DNA of 64,000 nt from Misgurnus anguillicaudatus. Taxonomy: Eukaryota > Chordata > Actinopteri > Cypriniformes > Cobitidae. Under the pieces are notes generated by a model. It was not told where the DNA came from. It saw only the letters and a program-made list of their open reading frames with translations, and made no database searches. The DNA lies in the NCBI RefSeq assembly GCF_027580225.2, contig NW_027395277.1, positions 62,001-126,000 on the forward strand. Direction: 5' to 3'. Both the position numbers and the translations under genes were made by a program. Positions 30,857 through 43,381 of this stretch are shown one piece after another; position 1 is the stretch's first letter; the number at the start of each line of letters is the position of its first letter.

Positions 30857-30928
30857 GAAGATGCTCTACAGATAAAAGAAGGGATCGTTCAGCAGTTCTG
30901 TCGTGACTGCAATAAACCTCTGGAGAAG
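30857..30928 (+). CDS. Last visible exon of the SNTX-USP gene, GC donor
   Basis: Acceptor TTATGTAG ends at 30856. The 72-nt exon in phase 0 reads EDALQIKEGIVQQF and CRDCNKPLEK, and ends at AAG followed by GCAAGT, the consensus of the minor GC-AG donor class. The Cys-x2-Cys pair could be half of the zinc ribbon in USP finger domains. Phase 0 on both sides matches the previous exon. No later exon (His-box) was found in 30929-64000. Confidence 0.48.
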
Positions 30929-31185
30929 GCAAGTACATTTTCTATCATGTAGTAAATATTTACACCTGTTCTGATGGTGTGCAATTGTGTTTACATTTCA
31001 AAGAAAAATAAGTCTTCGATATCTGTAGAGAACTTCATGTCAGACTATGGCCTCGTTCACACTGCAAACTTTAGGGAATGACAACCAATAGGGATGTGCC
31101 TGAAGCCGAATGCGTTTTTCGGAAGGGCGCGGATAATGGCTTCAAAACGAATAACAGCTACAAAGCAAAAGCAATGAAAATTAAA
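30929..31185. other. Non-coding spacer before the repeat array
   Basis: Intronic or flanking DNA. TAGGGATGTGCC at 31090 could be one end of a hAT element, without a partner. Confidence 0.4.
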
Positions 31186-32556
31186 ACTGCAAGCAGTGAT
31201 GGAAGGGCCCTCGCACGCATGTGCACTGCCACTCTATGGTCTTAGTAAAGCAATAAACCAGGGGTATTGAAATTTCAGTGGGTAAATATAGGTGGATATT
31301 CAAAGGAACTTTGTAGTGCCATACCTCCTTTGTGCAGCAGGTGGCGCTATGATTGTAATTGATTGTTGTAACATTGATGTGTTGAGGCCAGGACCCTTGT
31401 CAAACGTATGATGTCTGTGACAGGTCGGACATTGCATGCCTGAGTTACAACAGCTTTCTCATGGCGAAACATCAAACTTTGCCAGGCCACCACGGACATG
31501 CCCTTTAACAAAAATTCCAGATCTTCCCAGCTTATCATTGTGAAGTCCTTAAGTTCAGACTGACCAAATATGATGATGATCTGAATAAATTTCAATGAGC
31601 AGTAAATCACAGTGTAAAACATGTCATTTTGTGCTTCCAGCAGGTAGCGCTATAACTTTTACTGAATATTGCCATGTGATGTGTTCAGGACAGGACACTT
31701 ATCAAACTTGTGAAGCGTGGGTCAAATTGGACATTTTAAACCTGAGTTAGAACAACTCCCTGCTTCTTTGAGAAACACAGAAATTTGGCAGGCCGCCACG
31801 GAAACATCCGTGTTGCAATTTAGTGTTGCAAAGCCCTTTAGATGACACACACCAAAGATGATGATGATTTGATTAAATCTCTAAGAACAGTAAATCACAG
31901 CGTAAAACATGGTATTTCCTGCTACCTCTAGGTGGCGCTATGACTAAAGCTGAATATTGGCATTAAAATGTCTTCAGGTCAAGACCCTTATCAAACATGT
32001 GAAGCGTGGGGCAGATTGGACATTGTATGCCTTAGTTATAACTACTTCCTGTTTCATGGCGAAAACGCCAAAATTTGGCAGGCCGCCACGGACACACCCT
32101 CCAACGAAAAGTCAAGATCTCCGCAATTTAGCATTGCAAAGGCCTTTAGATGAGACTGACCAAATATGATAATGATCGGATTAAATCTCTAGGAGGAGTT
32201 TGTTAAAGTACGACGCTTGGAAATGTCAAAAAATGACAGAGAAAATTAAAAATGGCCGACTTCCTGTGGGGTTTAGAGCTTCGCTCCAAGAGACTTTTTT
32301 GTAGGTCTTGGGGTGCTAGATGATCCTACCAAATTTCGTATCTGTACGTTTTTCGTAGTGGGGGGGCTGTTCTCTTGAAATTTTGCAGGTGGCGCTATCG
32401 AGCCATTTCTACACGCCCACTTCTGACGCCTATACTACATGTACATTTTCGTCACTTCTGACGCGTGTGCAAATTTTCGTGAGTTTTCGGATATGTTTAG
32501 GCCCTAAAAAATGCGATCCATTTCGGAGAAGAAGAAGAAGAAGAAAAATAATTAAA
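31186..32556 (+). repeat. Array unit 1 (A type)
   Basis: Head variant ACTGCAAGCAGTGATGG. Ends in a short GAA microsatellite without hairpin tail. Carries a CTCF-like core with one change (GGTAGCGC) at 31637. Confidence 0.85.
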
Positions 32557-35500
32557 GCTGCAAGCAGCGATGGAAGGGCCCTCGCACACATGTGCACCGC
32601 CACCCTATGGCATTAGTAAAGCAGTGAACCGGGGGATATGAATTAAAGTGGGTAAATATAGGTGGCTATTCAAAGAAAAATTGATGTGCCACACCACCTG
32701 TGTGCAGCAGGTGGCGCTATGACGGTACCTGATTATTGTTATATTGACCTGTTCAGGCCGGGACCCTTATCAAACGTGTGAAGTCTGGAGCAGATCAAAC
32801 AATGTATGCCTGAATTACAACAGCTTCCTGTTTCATGTTGAAACATCACACTTTGCCAGGCTGCCACGGACACGCCCTTCAACGAAAAGTCAAGATCTTC
32901 GCAATTTATCATCGCAAAGGGCTTAAGATCAGTCTGACCAAATATGATGATGATTTTATTAAATCTCTAAGAGCAGTAAATCACAGCATAAAACATGGCA
33001 TTTCCTGCTACCTCTAGGTGGCGCTATGACTGAAGCTGAATATTGGCATTGAAATGTGTTCAGGCCAAGACTCTTATCAAACGTGTTAAGTGTGTGGCAG
33101 ATTGGACATTGTATGCCTTAGTTATAACAACTTCCTGTTTCACGGCGAAAACGCTGAAATTTGTCAGGCCGCCACGGACACGCCCTCCAATGAAAAGTCA
33201 AAAGCTCCACAATTTAACATTGCAAAGGGCTTAAGATGATACTGACCAAATATGATGATGATCGGATTAAATCTCTAGGAGGAGTTTGTTAAAGTACGAC
33301 GTTTGGAAATGACAAAATTTGCACAGAAATCACAGCGAAAAATCAAAATGGCCGACTTTCTGTGGGGTTTAGAGCTTCGCTCCACGAGACTTTTTTGTAG
33401 GTCTTGGGGTGATATATATAACCCTACCAAATTTTGTATCTGTAGGTTTTTCATAGCGGCGGGGCTGTTCTCTTGAAATTTTGCAGGTGGCGCTATTGAG
33501 CCATTTCTACACGCACTCTTCTGGCGCCTATGCCACATGTAAATTTTCGCCACTTCTGACGTGTGTGCAATGTTTTATGACTTTTTGAGCTTGTTTAGCC
33601 TGTCAAAATGCGATTCATTTAGCGATACTTTGCGAGGCCGCCACGGACACGCCCTTTAATGAAAAGTCAAGGTCGTTGCTTTTTATCATCACACATGGTC
33701 TTGAGATTACACTGGTGAAATATGATGTTGATATGTTTAAATATCTAAGAGCAGTAAGTCACAGCGTAAAACATGGTATTTCCTGCTGCCTCTAGGTGGC
33801 GCTATGACTGTTACTGAATTATGCCATGTTTATGTGTTCAGGCCAAGGTTATTATAGTTTTGCATTTTTCATTAGTTTTTATTTTTATTTCGTTTTGACT
33901 TTTTGTTTTCAAATTCAGTTTAGTTTTAATTAGTTTTTAAAGTGGGTTTGCTAGTTTAGTTTAGTTTTTATTTTTTGAAAATGCTTAGTTTTAGTTTAGT
34001 TTTTATTAGTTTTAGTGTTAGTTTTAGTCTTTTTCGTAATTTGGGTTATTTGTCAGGGGCAAGAATTAAAAAAGGTCAGAAAAAGAATTGTGTGATAATA
34101 ACTCAACAAAAACGTCATACAATTTTAGAAAATATTCATTCAAAAATAAAACCAGTTAAAAAATTTACATATGGGCACAAATATGTAAACAGTCTCAAGT
34201 TTAACACTCCACAGTAAGATGTGATGTGTGCCAGTAAAAAACTTAAAGAGCCAACAGACTAAACAAGACATACATGAACCGCATGTATTCAACCCATTTT
34301 TGAGCCACAACAAGACATTTCTGTCAGATTGTCAGGGAGCTCAATCTGAGAAAAGAACATGACAAATAACCAGAGGTGGAAAGAGTAGGCAAAAACTTGA
34401 CTCAAGTAAAAGTACAAGTAACTAAAGAAAAAAATACTCAAGTAGCAAGTTACTAGTTACTCTTGAGAAAAAAAAAACATGCACACACAGTATACAGTAC
34501 CACCACAAGGATCAGGACAGTAAAAGTTTGCTGTGGAGACCAGAAATTGGTAAGATGAATATCAGTGTGTCAGAAGTACAGAAGTCACATTTGATCAACC
34601 TTTGATTATGTTTCAACACATACATGCTTTAACAACAAAGAAAAACAGCCTTTAATGCCGACTTGTATGTTGTGCCCAAACGCAAAACTCAAAAGTACTG
34701 TATGTGTGTGAACAATTAATGCATTAGGACACAGTTCATCATATGAACACTCAATGGTCTCAACGTGGCCATATTAGATAGTATTAAAATACAAACGTGT
34801 TGTGTCATTGAGTTGGAATATTGTGCATGTTAAAACAGGTGACATTTCTGTACTTTTGTCTATTCATCTTTTAATGTTTAGACTTTTCTTGACTCCACAG
34901 CAAACTGAGGATTTTTGCATGTTTTGTCTGAAAACTTTTGAAAGGCACGTAGGCCTACAGTAGGCTATATATGTGTAAAATTGCAAAATACACAAACAGT
35001 ACATATTAAAGAATACTTTAGACAAGCACAGAATAGACAAGCATTTCTATGAAATTAACTTGTGTCTTTAGGTTCATGTATACAGCTTATAGCTGAAATA
35101 TCAGACAAGTTAACCGACACAGTTTTGCATTCAGTTATGCATATTAAAGTTAACTCAGAAAATCTTAGATGGTCTGAGGACATCGACAGTTTACACTTAC
35201 ATGAAATACAACTAATTTTAGACAAAACTCATGTTTTCTTATGTTGTGAATCTCATGTCACGTGTGTGTGTGTGTTGTGAGAAGCACTTACATTATACAC
35301 AGTACAGTATACAGCGAATCAGACGTCAATCATAGATGGACTTTCTACATTCAGTCACGTGTACACAGTGCTTCTGGAGGTTGCGCGCGTTTAAATGTTT
35401 CTGACGATGAAAGGTCGCGCATATATAATGGCGGGTACAGGTGTGAAGCTTTGCTTTTAGTTAAAAGATTAGTAAAATCATATTCACGTAATCCAACACT

Positions 35501-35850
35501 CTTTATGTTCTGCGTGTTTCTAGACACGAGCAAAACCGCATCAGACGATTCAGTTTTTGAAGCGATCTAAACAATTCATTTAAACTGATTCGCGAACCAA
35601 TTCAAACAGTTTGACCCGTTTGCTTTGTAAAGAATCGACTCAAAAGACTCATTTACTTGCAACACCCTGTAAGGAATCAACTTAAATGAGTCATTAATTT
35701 GCGAATGTGTGTGTGTGACGCGCGAGTGAGAGACGCATGGAAAGGAATTTGAAGCTTAACTCTTAACGTAATTTGCTTTATGAAAGACATTTACAAAGAC
35801 GAAAACTAAGGACATTTAATCTATAATTTTATTTTATTTTAGTTAGTATA

Positions 35851-37039
35851 GGGAATGTTAATGTACGTCACCGCAGTGTTGCATTATGGGACGTGGGCGC
35901 CATGTTTAGAGGCACCGCCGACCGCTATGCCATTTAATTGTGGGCATGTTAAGCTAAAACTAGGTAAAATTGAAGAAGAACGGAAGAAATCGAGAAGTTG
36001 AAAAAAAAGAGAAGGGACCCTATCGGGAGAAACTAAATGCTACTGCCAAAAAACTTTATTTGGACAAATAAACAACATAGATCCATATGATTTAGCAGCC
36101 CAAGACTGGATTACGGACCTCCGCTTACATATCTGGTCAATTACCTTGTTTTTGCAGGACTTTATTTACACTTTGCAGGAGTTTAAGACCTATAAATCCC
36201 TTCAAGCTTATAGTAAGGTGACACTTCTTCTTTTGGAGTCTTATGGTTGGCAAACCAGCTATTTACTGACAATGTGTTAATACCTACGTATCTTAATGAT
36301 TCTATAAAATAATTTCTCCGTTGTATTCTGTGCGATGAATCAACACATGTTCATAAGATGGCACTTCTGTTTTGGCCAAGTTATTAAAACAAACAAAATG
36401 CTAAATATTTAGCTAACGTTGTTATTTAAAGAGTCACACGCAGTGGGTTTGAGCAGTTGCATTTAATAAAAAATATGTTACAATCGTCAAACTTGTCTAA
36501 ATATTTATTTTTATAACTCATGTGTTTAGGGTGATCAGAAATGAATGAATGAATCAATCAATCAATCAATAACTTACATTTGCAAGTTAGTTTGACAGTG
36601 TTAGCATAAAAACAAGACAATTTAAGTGGTTCTGCTTTTATTAATCACAAATTACTGAATGACTGAAAATGCAGCGAACACACTCTCGCTGATGCAGGGA
36701 TTTTTTTTTTGAAAAGTAAACGTTTTTCTCCTGATTGCAGCAGGCAAACCACGCGATCCGGCGTCTGTTCGTCATCTCCTACACCGGCTTCCTTTGTTTT
36801 TTCCACGAATAAAAGCTGGAAAAACGTATTCCGTTGTTCGGTGTTCTCCCTGAACGATCGCGTGACCTGCTTGATCGAGCAGTACTAACCAAACATATCG
36901 AAGTTTATTAAAATCTCGACAGAAAATACAAAAACAACCTCCAACACATGAACTCAAATACAGCGGGATAGGACGCGTGCCTGCAAATATGGCGGATTAC
37001 ACATAATGCAACACCGCGTGACGTCAACTCCACATTCCC
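35851..37039. mobile_element. TA-flanked inverted-repeat element with long arms
   Basis: The arms begin GGGAATGT and end ACATTCCC and continue imperfectly for over 50 bp (GTGTTGCATTATG is shared). TA lies on each side (35849-35850, 37040-37041). It contains a plus-strand protein remnant at 36017-36250. Superfamily uncertain. Confidence 0.7.
36017..36250 (+). pseudogene. Remnant resembling YqaJ-type transposon-associated protein N-terminus
   Basis: An open stretch on the plus strand reads KCYCQKTLFGQINNIDPYDL, then DWITDLRLHIW and, further on, LQEFKTYKSLQAYSKV. The order of a short Asp-Pro-Tyr motif, an aromatic-rich segment and a K-x-Y-K-S-L-x-A-Y motif resembles the N-terminal part of fish transposon proteins that carry a YqaJ recombinase domain. 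That resemblance is from memory of the family and is not exact. No catalytic domain follows within the element. If correct, the element is a deletion derivative of a YqaJ-encoding transposon. Confidence 0.33.
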
Positions 37040-38156
37040 TATTGCCAGACACACATTACAGTTTTAGTTAGTTATCGTTTTTTTGTAATGCCTCGTTTTT
37101 ATTTTTATTTCAGTTAACGACAATGTTTTTCCCCACCTAGTTTTCGTTTTTTCGTTCGTTTTCGTTAACGATTATAACCTTGGTTCAGGCCAGGACCCTT
37201 ATCAAATGTGTGAAGTCGGGGGCAGATCGGACAATGTATGCCGGAATTACAACAACTTAATGTTTCATTGCGAAACATCACACTTTGCCAGGCCGCCATG
37301 GACACGCCCTCCAACGAAAAGTCAAGATCTTCGCAATTTATCATCGCAAAGGCCTTAAGATCAGTCTGACCAGATATGATGATGATTTGATTAAATCTCT
37401 AAGAGCAGTAAATCATGGCGTAAAACATGGCATTTCCTGCTACCTCTAGGTGGCGCTATGACTGAAGCTGAATTTTGGCATGGAAATGTGTTCAGGCCAG
37501 GACTCTTATCAAACATGTGAAGCATGGGGCAGATTGAATGACATTGTATGCCGGAGTTAGAACAACATCCTGTTTCATGCCGAAAACGCTGAAATTTGTC
37601 AGGCCGCCACGGACACGCCCTCCAACGAAAAGTCAAAAGCTCCGCAATTTAACATCGCAAAGGCCAATAGATGATACTGACCAAATATGATGATGATCGG
37701 ATTAAATCTCTAGGAGGAGTTCGTCAAAGTACGAAGCCTGGAAATGCCAAAATTTGCACAGAAATCACAGCAAAAATTCAAAATGGCCGACTTCCTGTGG
37801 GTTTCAGAGCCTGGTTCCATGGGACTTTTTTGTAGGCCTTGGGGTGATAGATGTTCCTACCAAATTTCGTATCTGTACGTTTTTCGTAGCGGGAGGGTTG
37901 TTCTTTTGAAATTTTGCAGGTGGCGCTATCGAGCCATTTCTACACGCCCACTTCTGACGCCTATACCACATGTAAATTTTCGTCAATTCTGACGCGTGTG
38001 CAAAGTTTCATGAGTTTTCGAGCATGTTTAGGCCCTCAAAAATGCGATTCATTTCGGAGAAGAAAAAGCAGAAGAATCTGAGCAAAAACAATAGGGCTTT
38101 GCACCTACGGTGCAGGCCATTCTGGCCTGCTCCTCGGTGCTCGGGCCCTAATTAAA

Positions 38157-40240
38157 GCCGCAAGCAGCGATGGAAGGGCCCTCGCACGCATGTGCACCGC
38201 CACCATATGGCCTTAGTAAAGCTGTGAACCAGGGGGATATGAATTTAAGTGGGTAAATATAGGTGCAGTTTCAAAAGAATTTTGATGTGCCACACCTCCT
38301 GTGTGCAGCAGGTGGCGCTATGACTGTAACTGATTGTTGTTATATTGATGTGTTCATGCCAAGAACCTTGTTAAACATATGAAATCTCTGACAGGTTGGA
38401 CATTGTATACACAATTTATCATTGTGAAGTCCTTAAGTTCAGACTGACCAAATATGATGATGATCTGAATACATTTCTATGAGCAGTAAATCACAGTGTA
38501 AAACACATCATTTCCTGCTGCCAGCAGGTGGCGCTATAACTTTTACTGAATATTGCCATGTTGATGTGTTCAGGCCAGGACACTTATCAAACATGTGAAG
38601 TGTGGGTCAGAGTGGACGTTTTAAGTCTGAGTTAGAACAACTTCCTGTTTCATTGCGAAACACAGAAATTTGGCAGGCCACCACAGACACACCCTCCAAC
38701 AAAATGTCAAGACCTCCACAATTTAACATCGCAAAGGCCTTTAGATGACACAGACTAAATATGATGATGATCTGATTAAATTTCTAGTAGGAGTTCGTTA
38801 AAGTCCGAAGCTCAGAAATAGCAAAATTTGCACTCAAATTACAGAGGAAATTCAAAATAGCTGACTTCCTGTGGGGTTTAGAGCTTTGCTCCAAGAGACT
38901 TTTTTGTATGTCTTGGGGTAATACATGATCCTACCACATTTCGTATCTGTACGTTTAACGTAGCGGGGGGGCTGCTCTCATGAATTTTTGTAGGTGGCGC
39001 TATAGAGCCATTTTTACACCCCCAGTTCTGAACCCTATATCACATGAAAATTTTCACCACCTTTGACACCTGTGCAACGTTTCATGACTTTTTGAGCTTG
39101 TTTAGGCTGTCAAAATGTGATTCATTTAACAATATTTTGCGAGGCCGGCACGGACACGCCCTTTAACGAAAAGTCAAGGTCTTCGCTATTTATCATCACA
39201 CAAGGTCTTGAGATTAGACTGATGAAATATGATGTTGATATAATCAAATCTCCAAGAGCAGTAAGTCACAGCATAAAAGGTGGTATTTCCTGCTGCCTCT
39301 AGGTGGCGCTATGACTGATACTGAATTATGCCATGTTGATGTGTTCAGGCCGGGACCCTAATGAAACGTGTGAAGTTGGGGGCAGATCGGACTATGTATG
39401 TCTGAATTACAACAGCTTCCTGTTTCATGGTGAAACATCACACTTTGCCAGGCCGCCACGGACACGCCCTTCAATGAAAAGTCAAGATCTTTGCAATTTA
39501 TCACCGCAACGGGCTTAAAATCAGTCAGACCAAATATGATGATGATTTGATTAAATCTCTAAGAGCAGTAAATCAGAGCGTAAAACATGGTATTTCCTCC
39601 TACCTCTAGGTGGCGCTATGAGTAAAGTTGAATATTGGCATTAAAATGTGTTCAGGTCAAGACCCTTATTAAACATGTGAAGCGTGGGGCAGATTGGACA
39701 TTGTATGCCTGAGTTAGAGCCACTTCCTGTTTCATGGCAAAAATGCTGAAATTTGTCAGGCCGCCACGGACACACCCTCCGAAGAAAAGTCAAGATCTCC
39801 GCAATTTAACATCGCAAAGGCCTTTAGATGAGATTGACCAAATATGACGATGATCTGATTAAATCTGTAGGAGGAGTTCGTTAAAGTATGAAGCCTGGAA
39901 ATGACCAAATTTGCACAAAAATCAAGGCAATAATTCAAAATGGCCGACTTCCTGTGGGGTTTAGAGCTTCGCTCCTGAGACTTTTTTGTAGGTCTTGGGG
40001 TGATAGATGATCCTACCAAATTTCGTATCTGTACGTTTTTCGTAGCGGGGGGGCTGTTCTCTTGAAATTTTGCAGGTGGCGTTATCGAGCCATTTCTACA
40101 CGCCCACTTCTGGCGCCTATGCCACATGTAAATTTTCGCCACTTCTGACATGTGTGCAAAATTTCATGAGTTTTCGAGCATGTTTCGCCCCTCAAAAAGG
40201 CGATCCATTTCGGAGAAGAAAAAGAATAATAGGAATTAAA
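38157..40240 (+). repeat. Array unit 3 (A type)
   Basis: 2084 bp, head variant GCCGCAAGCAGC. Contains a perfect CTCF-like core at 38521. Ends at a GAA/AAT microsatellite without tail. Confidence 0.85.
38521..38537 (+). promoter_or_regulatory. Perfect match to CTCF core in array unit 3
   Basis: CCAGCAGGTGGCGCTAT matches CCASYAGRKGGC at all 12 positions. Other perfect copies: 43834, 49367, 55987. Binding is not shown by sequence alone. Confidence 0.5.
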
Positions 40241-41337
40241 GCTGCAAGCAGCGATGGAAGGGCCCTCGCACGCATATGCACCGCTACCCTATGGCATTAG
40301 TAAAGCAGTAAACCAGGGGGGTATAAATTAAAGTGGGTAAATACAGCTGGATATTCAAAGGGAAACTGGTGTGCCACACCGCCTGTGTGCAGCAGGTGGC
40401 GCTATGATGGTACCTGATTATTGTTATATTGACGTGTTCAGGCCGGGACCCTTATCAAACGTGTGAAGTCTGAAGCAGATCGGATAATGTATGCCTGAAT
40501 TACAACAGCTTCCTGTTTCATGTCAAAACATCTCACTTTGCCAGGCCGCCACGGACACGCCCTTCAACGAAAAGTCAAGATCTTCGCAATTTATCACGGC
40601 AAAGGGCTTAACATCAGTCTGACCAAATATGATGATGATTTGATTAAATCTCTAAGAGTAGTAAATCACAGCGTAAAACATGGCATTTCCTGCTACCTCT
40701 AGGTGGCGCTAGGACTGAAGCTGAATATTGGCATTGAAATGTGTTCAGGCCGAGACTCTTATCAAACATGTGAAGTGTGGGGCAGATTGGACATTGTATG
40801 CCTTAGTTATAACAACTTCCTGTTTCATGGCGAAAACGCTGAATTTTGTCAGGCCGCCACGGACACACCCTCCAACGAAAAGTCAAAAGCTCCGCAATTT
40901 AACATCGCAAAGGCCTTTAGATCAGATTGACCAAATATGATGACGATCTGATAAAATCTCTAGGAGGAGTTTGTTAAAGTACGAAGGCTGGAAATGACAA
41001 AATTTGCACAGAAATCACAGCGAAAAATCAAAATGGCCGACTTCCTGTGGGGTTTAGAGCTTCGCTCCAAGAGACTTTTTTGTAGGTCTTGGGGTGATAC
41101 ATGATCCTACCAAATTTCATATCTGTACGTTTTTCGTAGTGGGGGGGCTGTTCTTTTGAAATTTTGCAGGTGGCGCTATTGAGCCATTTCTACACGCCCA
41201 CTTCTGGCGCCTATGCCAAATGTAAATTTTCGCCACTTCTGACATGTGTGCAGAATTTCATGAGTTTTCGAGTATGTTTAGGCCCTCAAAAATGCGATTC
41301 ACTTTGGAGAAGAAACGGAATAATAATAATAAATATA
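40241..41337 (+). repeat. Array unit 4 (A type, short)
   Basis: 1097 bp, two 305-bp modules plus the terminal module. Confidence 0.85.
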
Positions 41338-43381
41338 GCTGCAAGCAGCAATGGCGGGCCCTCGCACGTTTATTTACCGCTACACGGTGCCTCCGAGAAA
41401 ACGATGCACGGTGGGCAAGTGCATCAAGTGGGTAAATATCAGTGGACTATTTTATGTTGTTACTGACCCATTTGGGGACTGTAGGTAAAAGAAACCCCAT
41501 ATTTAAACAAACGGGGGCGCTAGTGAGCCACTAAATAGACACTTCTTTATCTGACCTTTTTGTCAACACTTAACAGCCGACAGCTCTCATGTGTGTGCCA
41601 AATTTAAAGTTAATCTAAGCATGCCACGAGCCTTAAATATGCCTGAAATTAAAGTAAAGTTTGAAGCGTTGCCATGGCAACAGCGTTCGAGATGTCAAAA
41701 ATTTCTTCGCAATTTATCATCTACTATGTCTTGGCATCATGTAGACCACTTTGGTGTCAATCGCATTAACATTCTAGGAGGAGTATTTAAAAGAACATCA
41801 CATGGAACTGTCAAAAAAATCAACCTTTGTGACTGCAATACTTCCTGGCGCCTGGTGGTGGCGCTATACCCGAGACTCACAATAGGCACATCGATGCATT
41901 CAGAATCTTCAGACGAACAAACACCCTGTGTGTCATCACAATAAGACATTTTTTACCTTAGATATTAGACACTTCCTGTTTCTCTGATTTCGCCATTAAT
42001 TTGTCGCCTCGCCATGGCAGAACCGTTCGAGATATCAAAAATCCCTTCGCAATTTAGCAAGTACAATGTCTCGGCATCATGATCACCACGTTTGGTGTCA
42101 ATCCCATGAATTCCCTAGAAGAAGTATTCAAAAGTTCACCGTATGCATTTTTGAAACCATCCAAAATGGCCGACTTCCTGTTGGGTTGAGCTAATAGGTT
42201 TGATTGTGAAAGTTGTTCGTGTCGATGGGATCTATATACGTACCAACTCTCGTACATGTGTGTACATGTTTGCCTGATTTGTGCACCAATAAAAAATTTT
42301 GCATTACAGGGGGCGCTACAGAGCCCTACTGCCACGCCCGTGTTCCAGCATTTGCCTGGTCCTAATGGCCGACGATTTTGAGGTCTGTGCCAAATTCCCG
42401 GTGTTTTCGAGCATGTTAAGGCACCCAAAATGCATGCCAAGTGCTTAAATATGCCTGAAAATGAAAGTAAAGTTTTACGTGTTACCATGGGAGCAGCATT
42501 TGAGATATCAAAAATCCCTTCGCAATTTATCATCTACAATGCCTCAACATCATGTTGACCACTTTTGGTGTCAATCGCATGAAAATCCTAGGAGGAGTAT
42601 TTAAAAGAACTTCGCATGGAACTGTCAAAAAAATCCACCTTTGTGACTGACACACTTCCTGGCGCCTGCTGGTGGCGCTATACCCGAGACTCACAATAGA
42701 CACATCGATGCGTTAGGAATCTTCAGACGAACAAACGTCCTGCGTATTATTACAATAAGACATTTTTTGCCTTAGATATTAGACACTTCCTGTTTCTCTG
42801 ATTTCGCCATGACTTTGTCGCTTCGCCATGGCAGAACCGTTCGAGATATCAAAAATCCCATCACAATTTAGCAAGTACAATGTCTCGACATCATGTTCAC
42901 CGTGTTTGGTGTCAATCGCATAAATCCCCTAGGAGGAGTATTTAAAAGTTCATCACATGCGTTTTTGAAACAATCAAAAATGGCCGACTTCCTGTTGGGC
43001 GGAGCTAATAGGTTTAAGTGCGAAAGTTGTTCGGGTCGATGAGTTCTATATGTGTACCAACTCTCGTACATGTGCGTACATTTTTGCCCGATCTGTGCCC
43101 CAATGTTTGTTTTTAAATTACAGGGGGCGCTACAGAGCTCCCTTGCCACGCCCGTGGTCCGGCCTTTGCCCGGACCTGATGGCCGACGACTCTGACGTCT
43201 GTGCAAAATTTCAAGAGTTTTCGAGTATGTTAAGGCTCCCAAATTGCCCCGAAACGTAAAAAAAAAATAAAAAAAAAAATAATAATAATAAAAATAATAA
43301 TCCGAGCAAAAACAATAGGGCTTCGCACCTTTCGGTGCAGGCCATTCTGGCCTGCTCCTCGGTGCTCGGGCCCTAATTAAA
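41338..43381 (+). repeat. Array unit 5 (diverged B type)
   Basis: Head GCTGCAAGCAGCAATGGCGG. The interior differs from A units: TTCGAGATATCAAAAATC-like segments at about 41685, 42028, 42503 and 42843 show an 818-bp dimer present twice. Ends in the full hairpin tail. Confidence 0.85.
43303..43379. repeat. Hairpin tail of unit 5
   Basis: AGGGCTTCGCACC pairs with GGTGCTCGGGCCCT around an inner perfect hairpin GCAGGCCATTCTGGCCTGC. Shorter versions (AGGGTCCTCACAC...GTGTGCTCGGGCCCT) end units 6, 8, 10, 13, 14 and 15. Confidence 0.8.

Larger units (their letters stand above)
33844..37182. mobile_element. hAT element inserted in array unit 2
   Basis: Ends CAAGGTTATTATAG and CGATTATAACCTTG with a perfect 8-bp duplication GTTCAGGC (33836-33843, 37183-37190). 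The target word is part of every array module, so the pre-insertion sequence is known. Subterminal regions are T-rich repeats of TTTAGTTTTTATT. Contains a nested TA-flanked element and, at 34371-34470, a fragment with CAGAGGTGGAAAGAGTAG, the end of another hAT family. No intact transposase. Confidence 0.93.
32557..38156 (+). repeat. Array unit 2 (A type), interrupted by a hAT element
   Basis: About 2.25 kb without the 3.3-kb hAT at 33844. Ends with the long double-hairpin tail (38080-38153) containing GCAGGCCATTCTGGCCTGC. Confidence 0.85.

Noticed and set aside
31081..31110. TAGGGATGTGCC resembling a hAT terminus
   Set aside because: No complementary end in the following sequence before the array.
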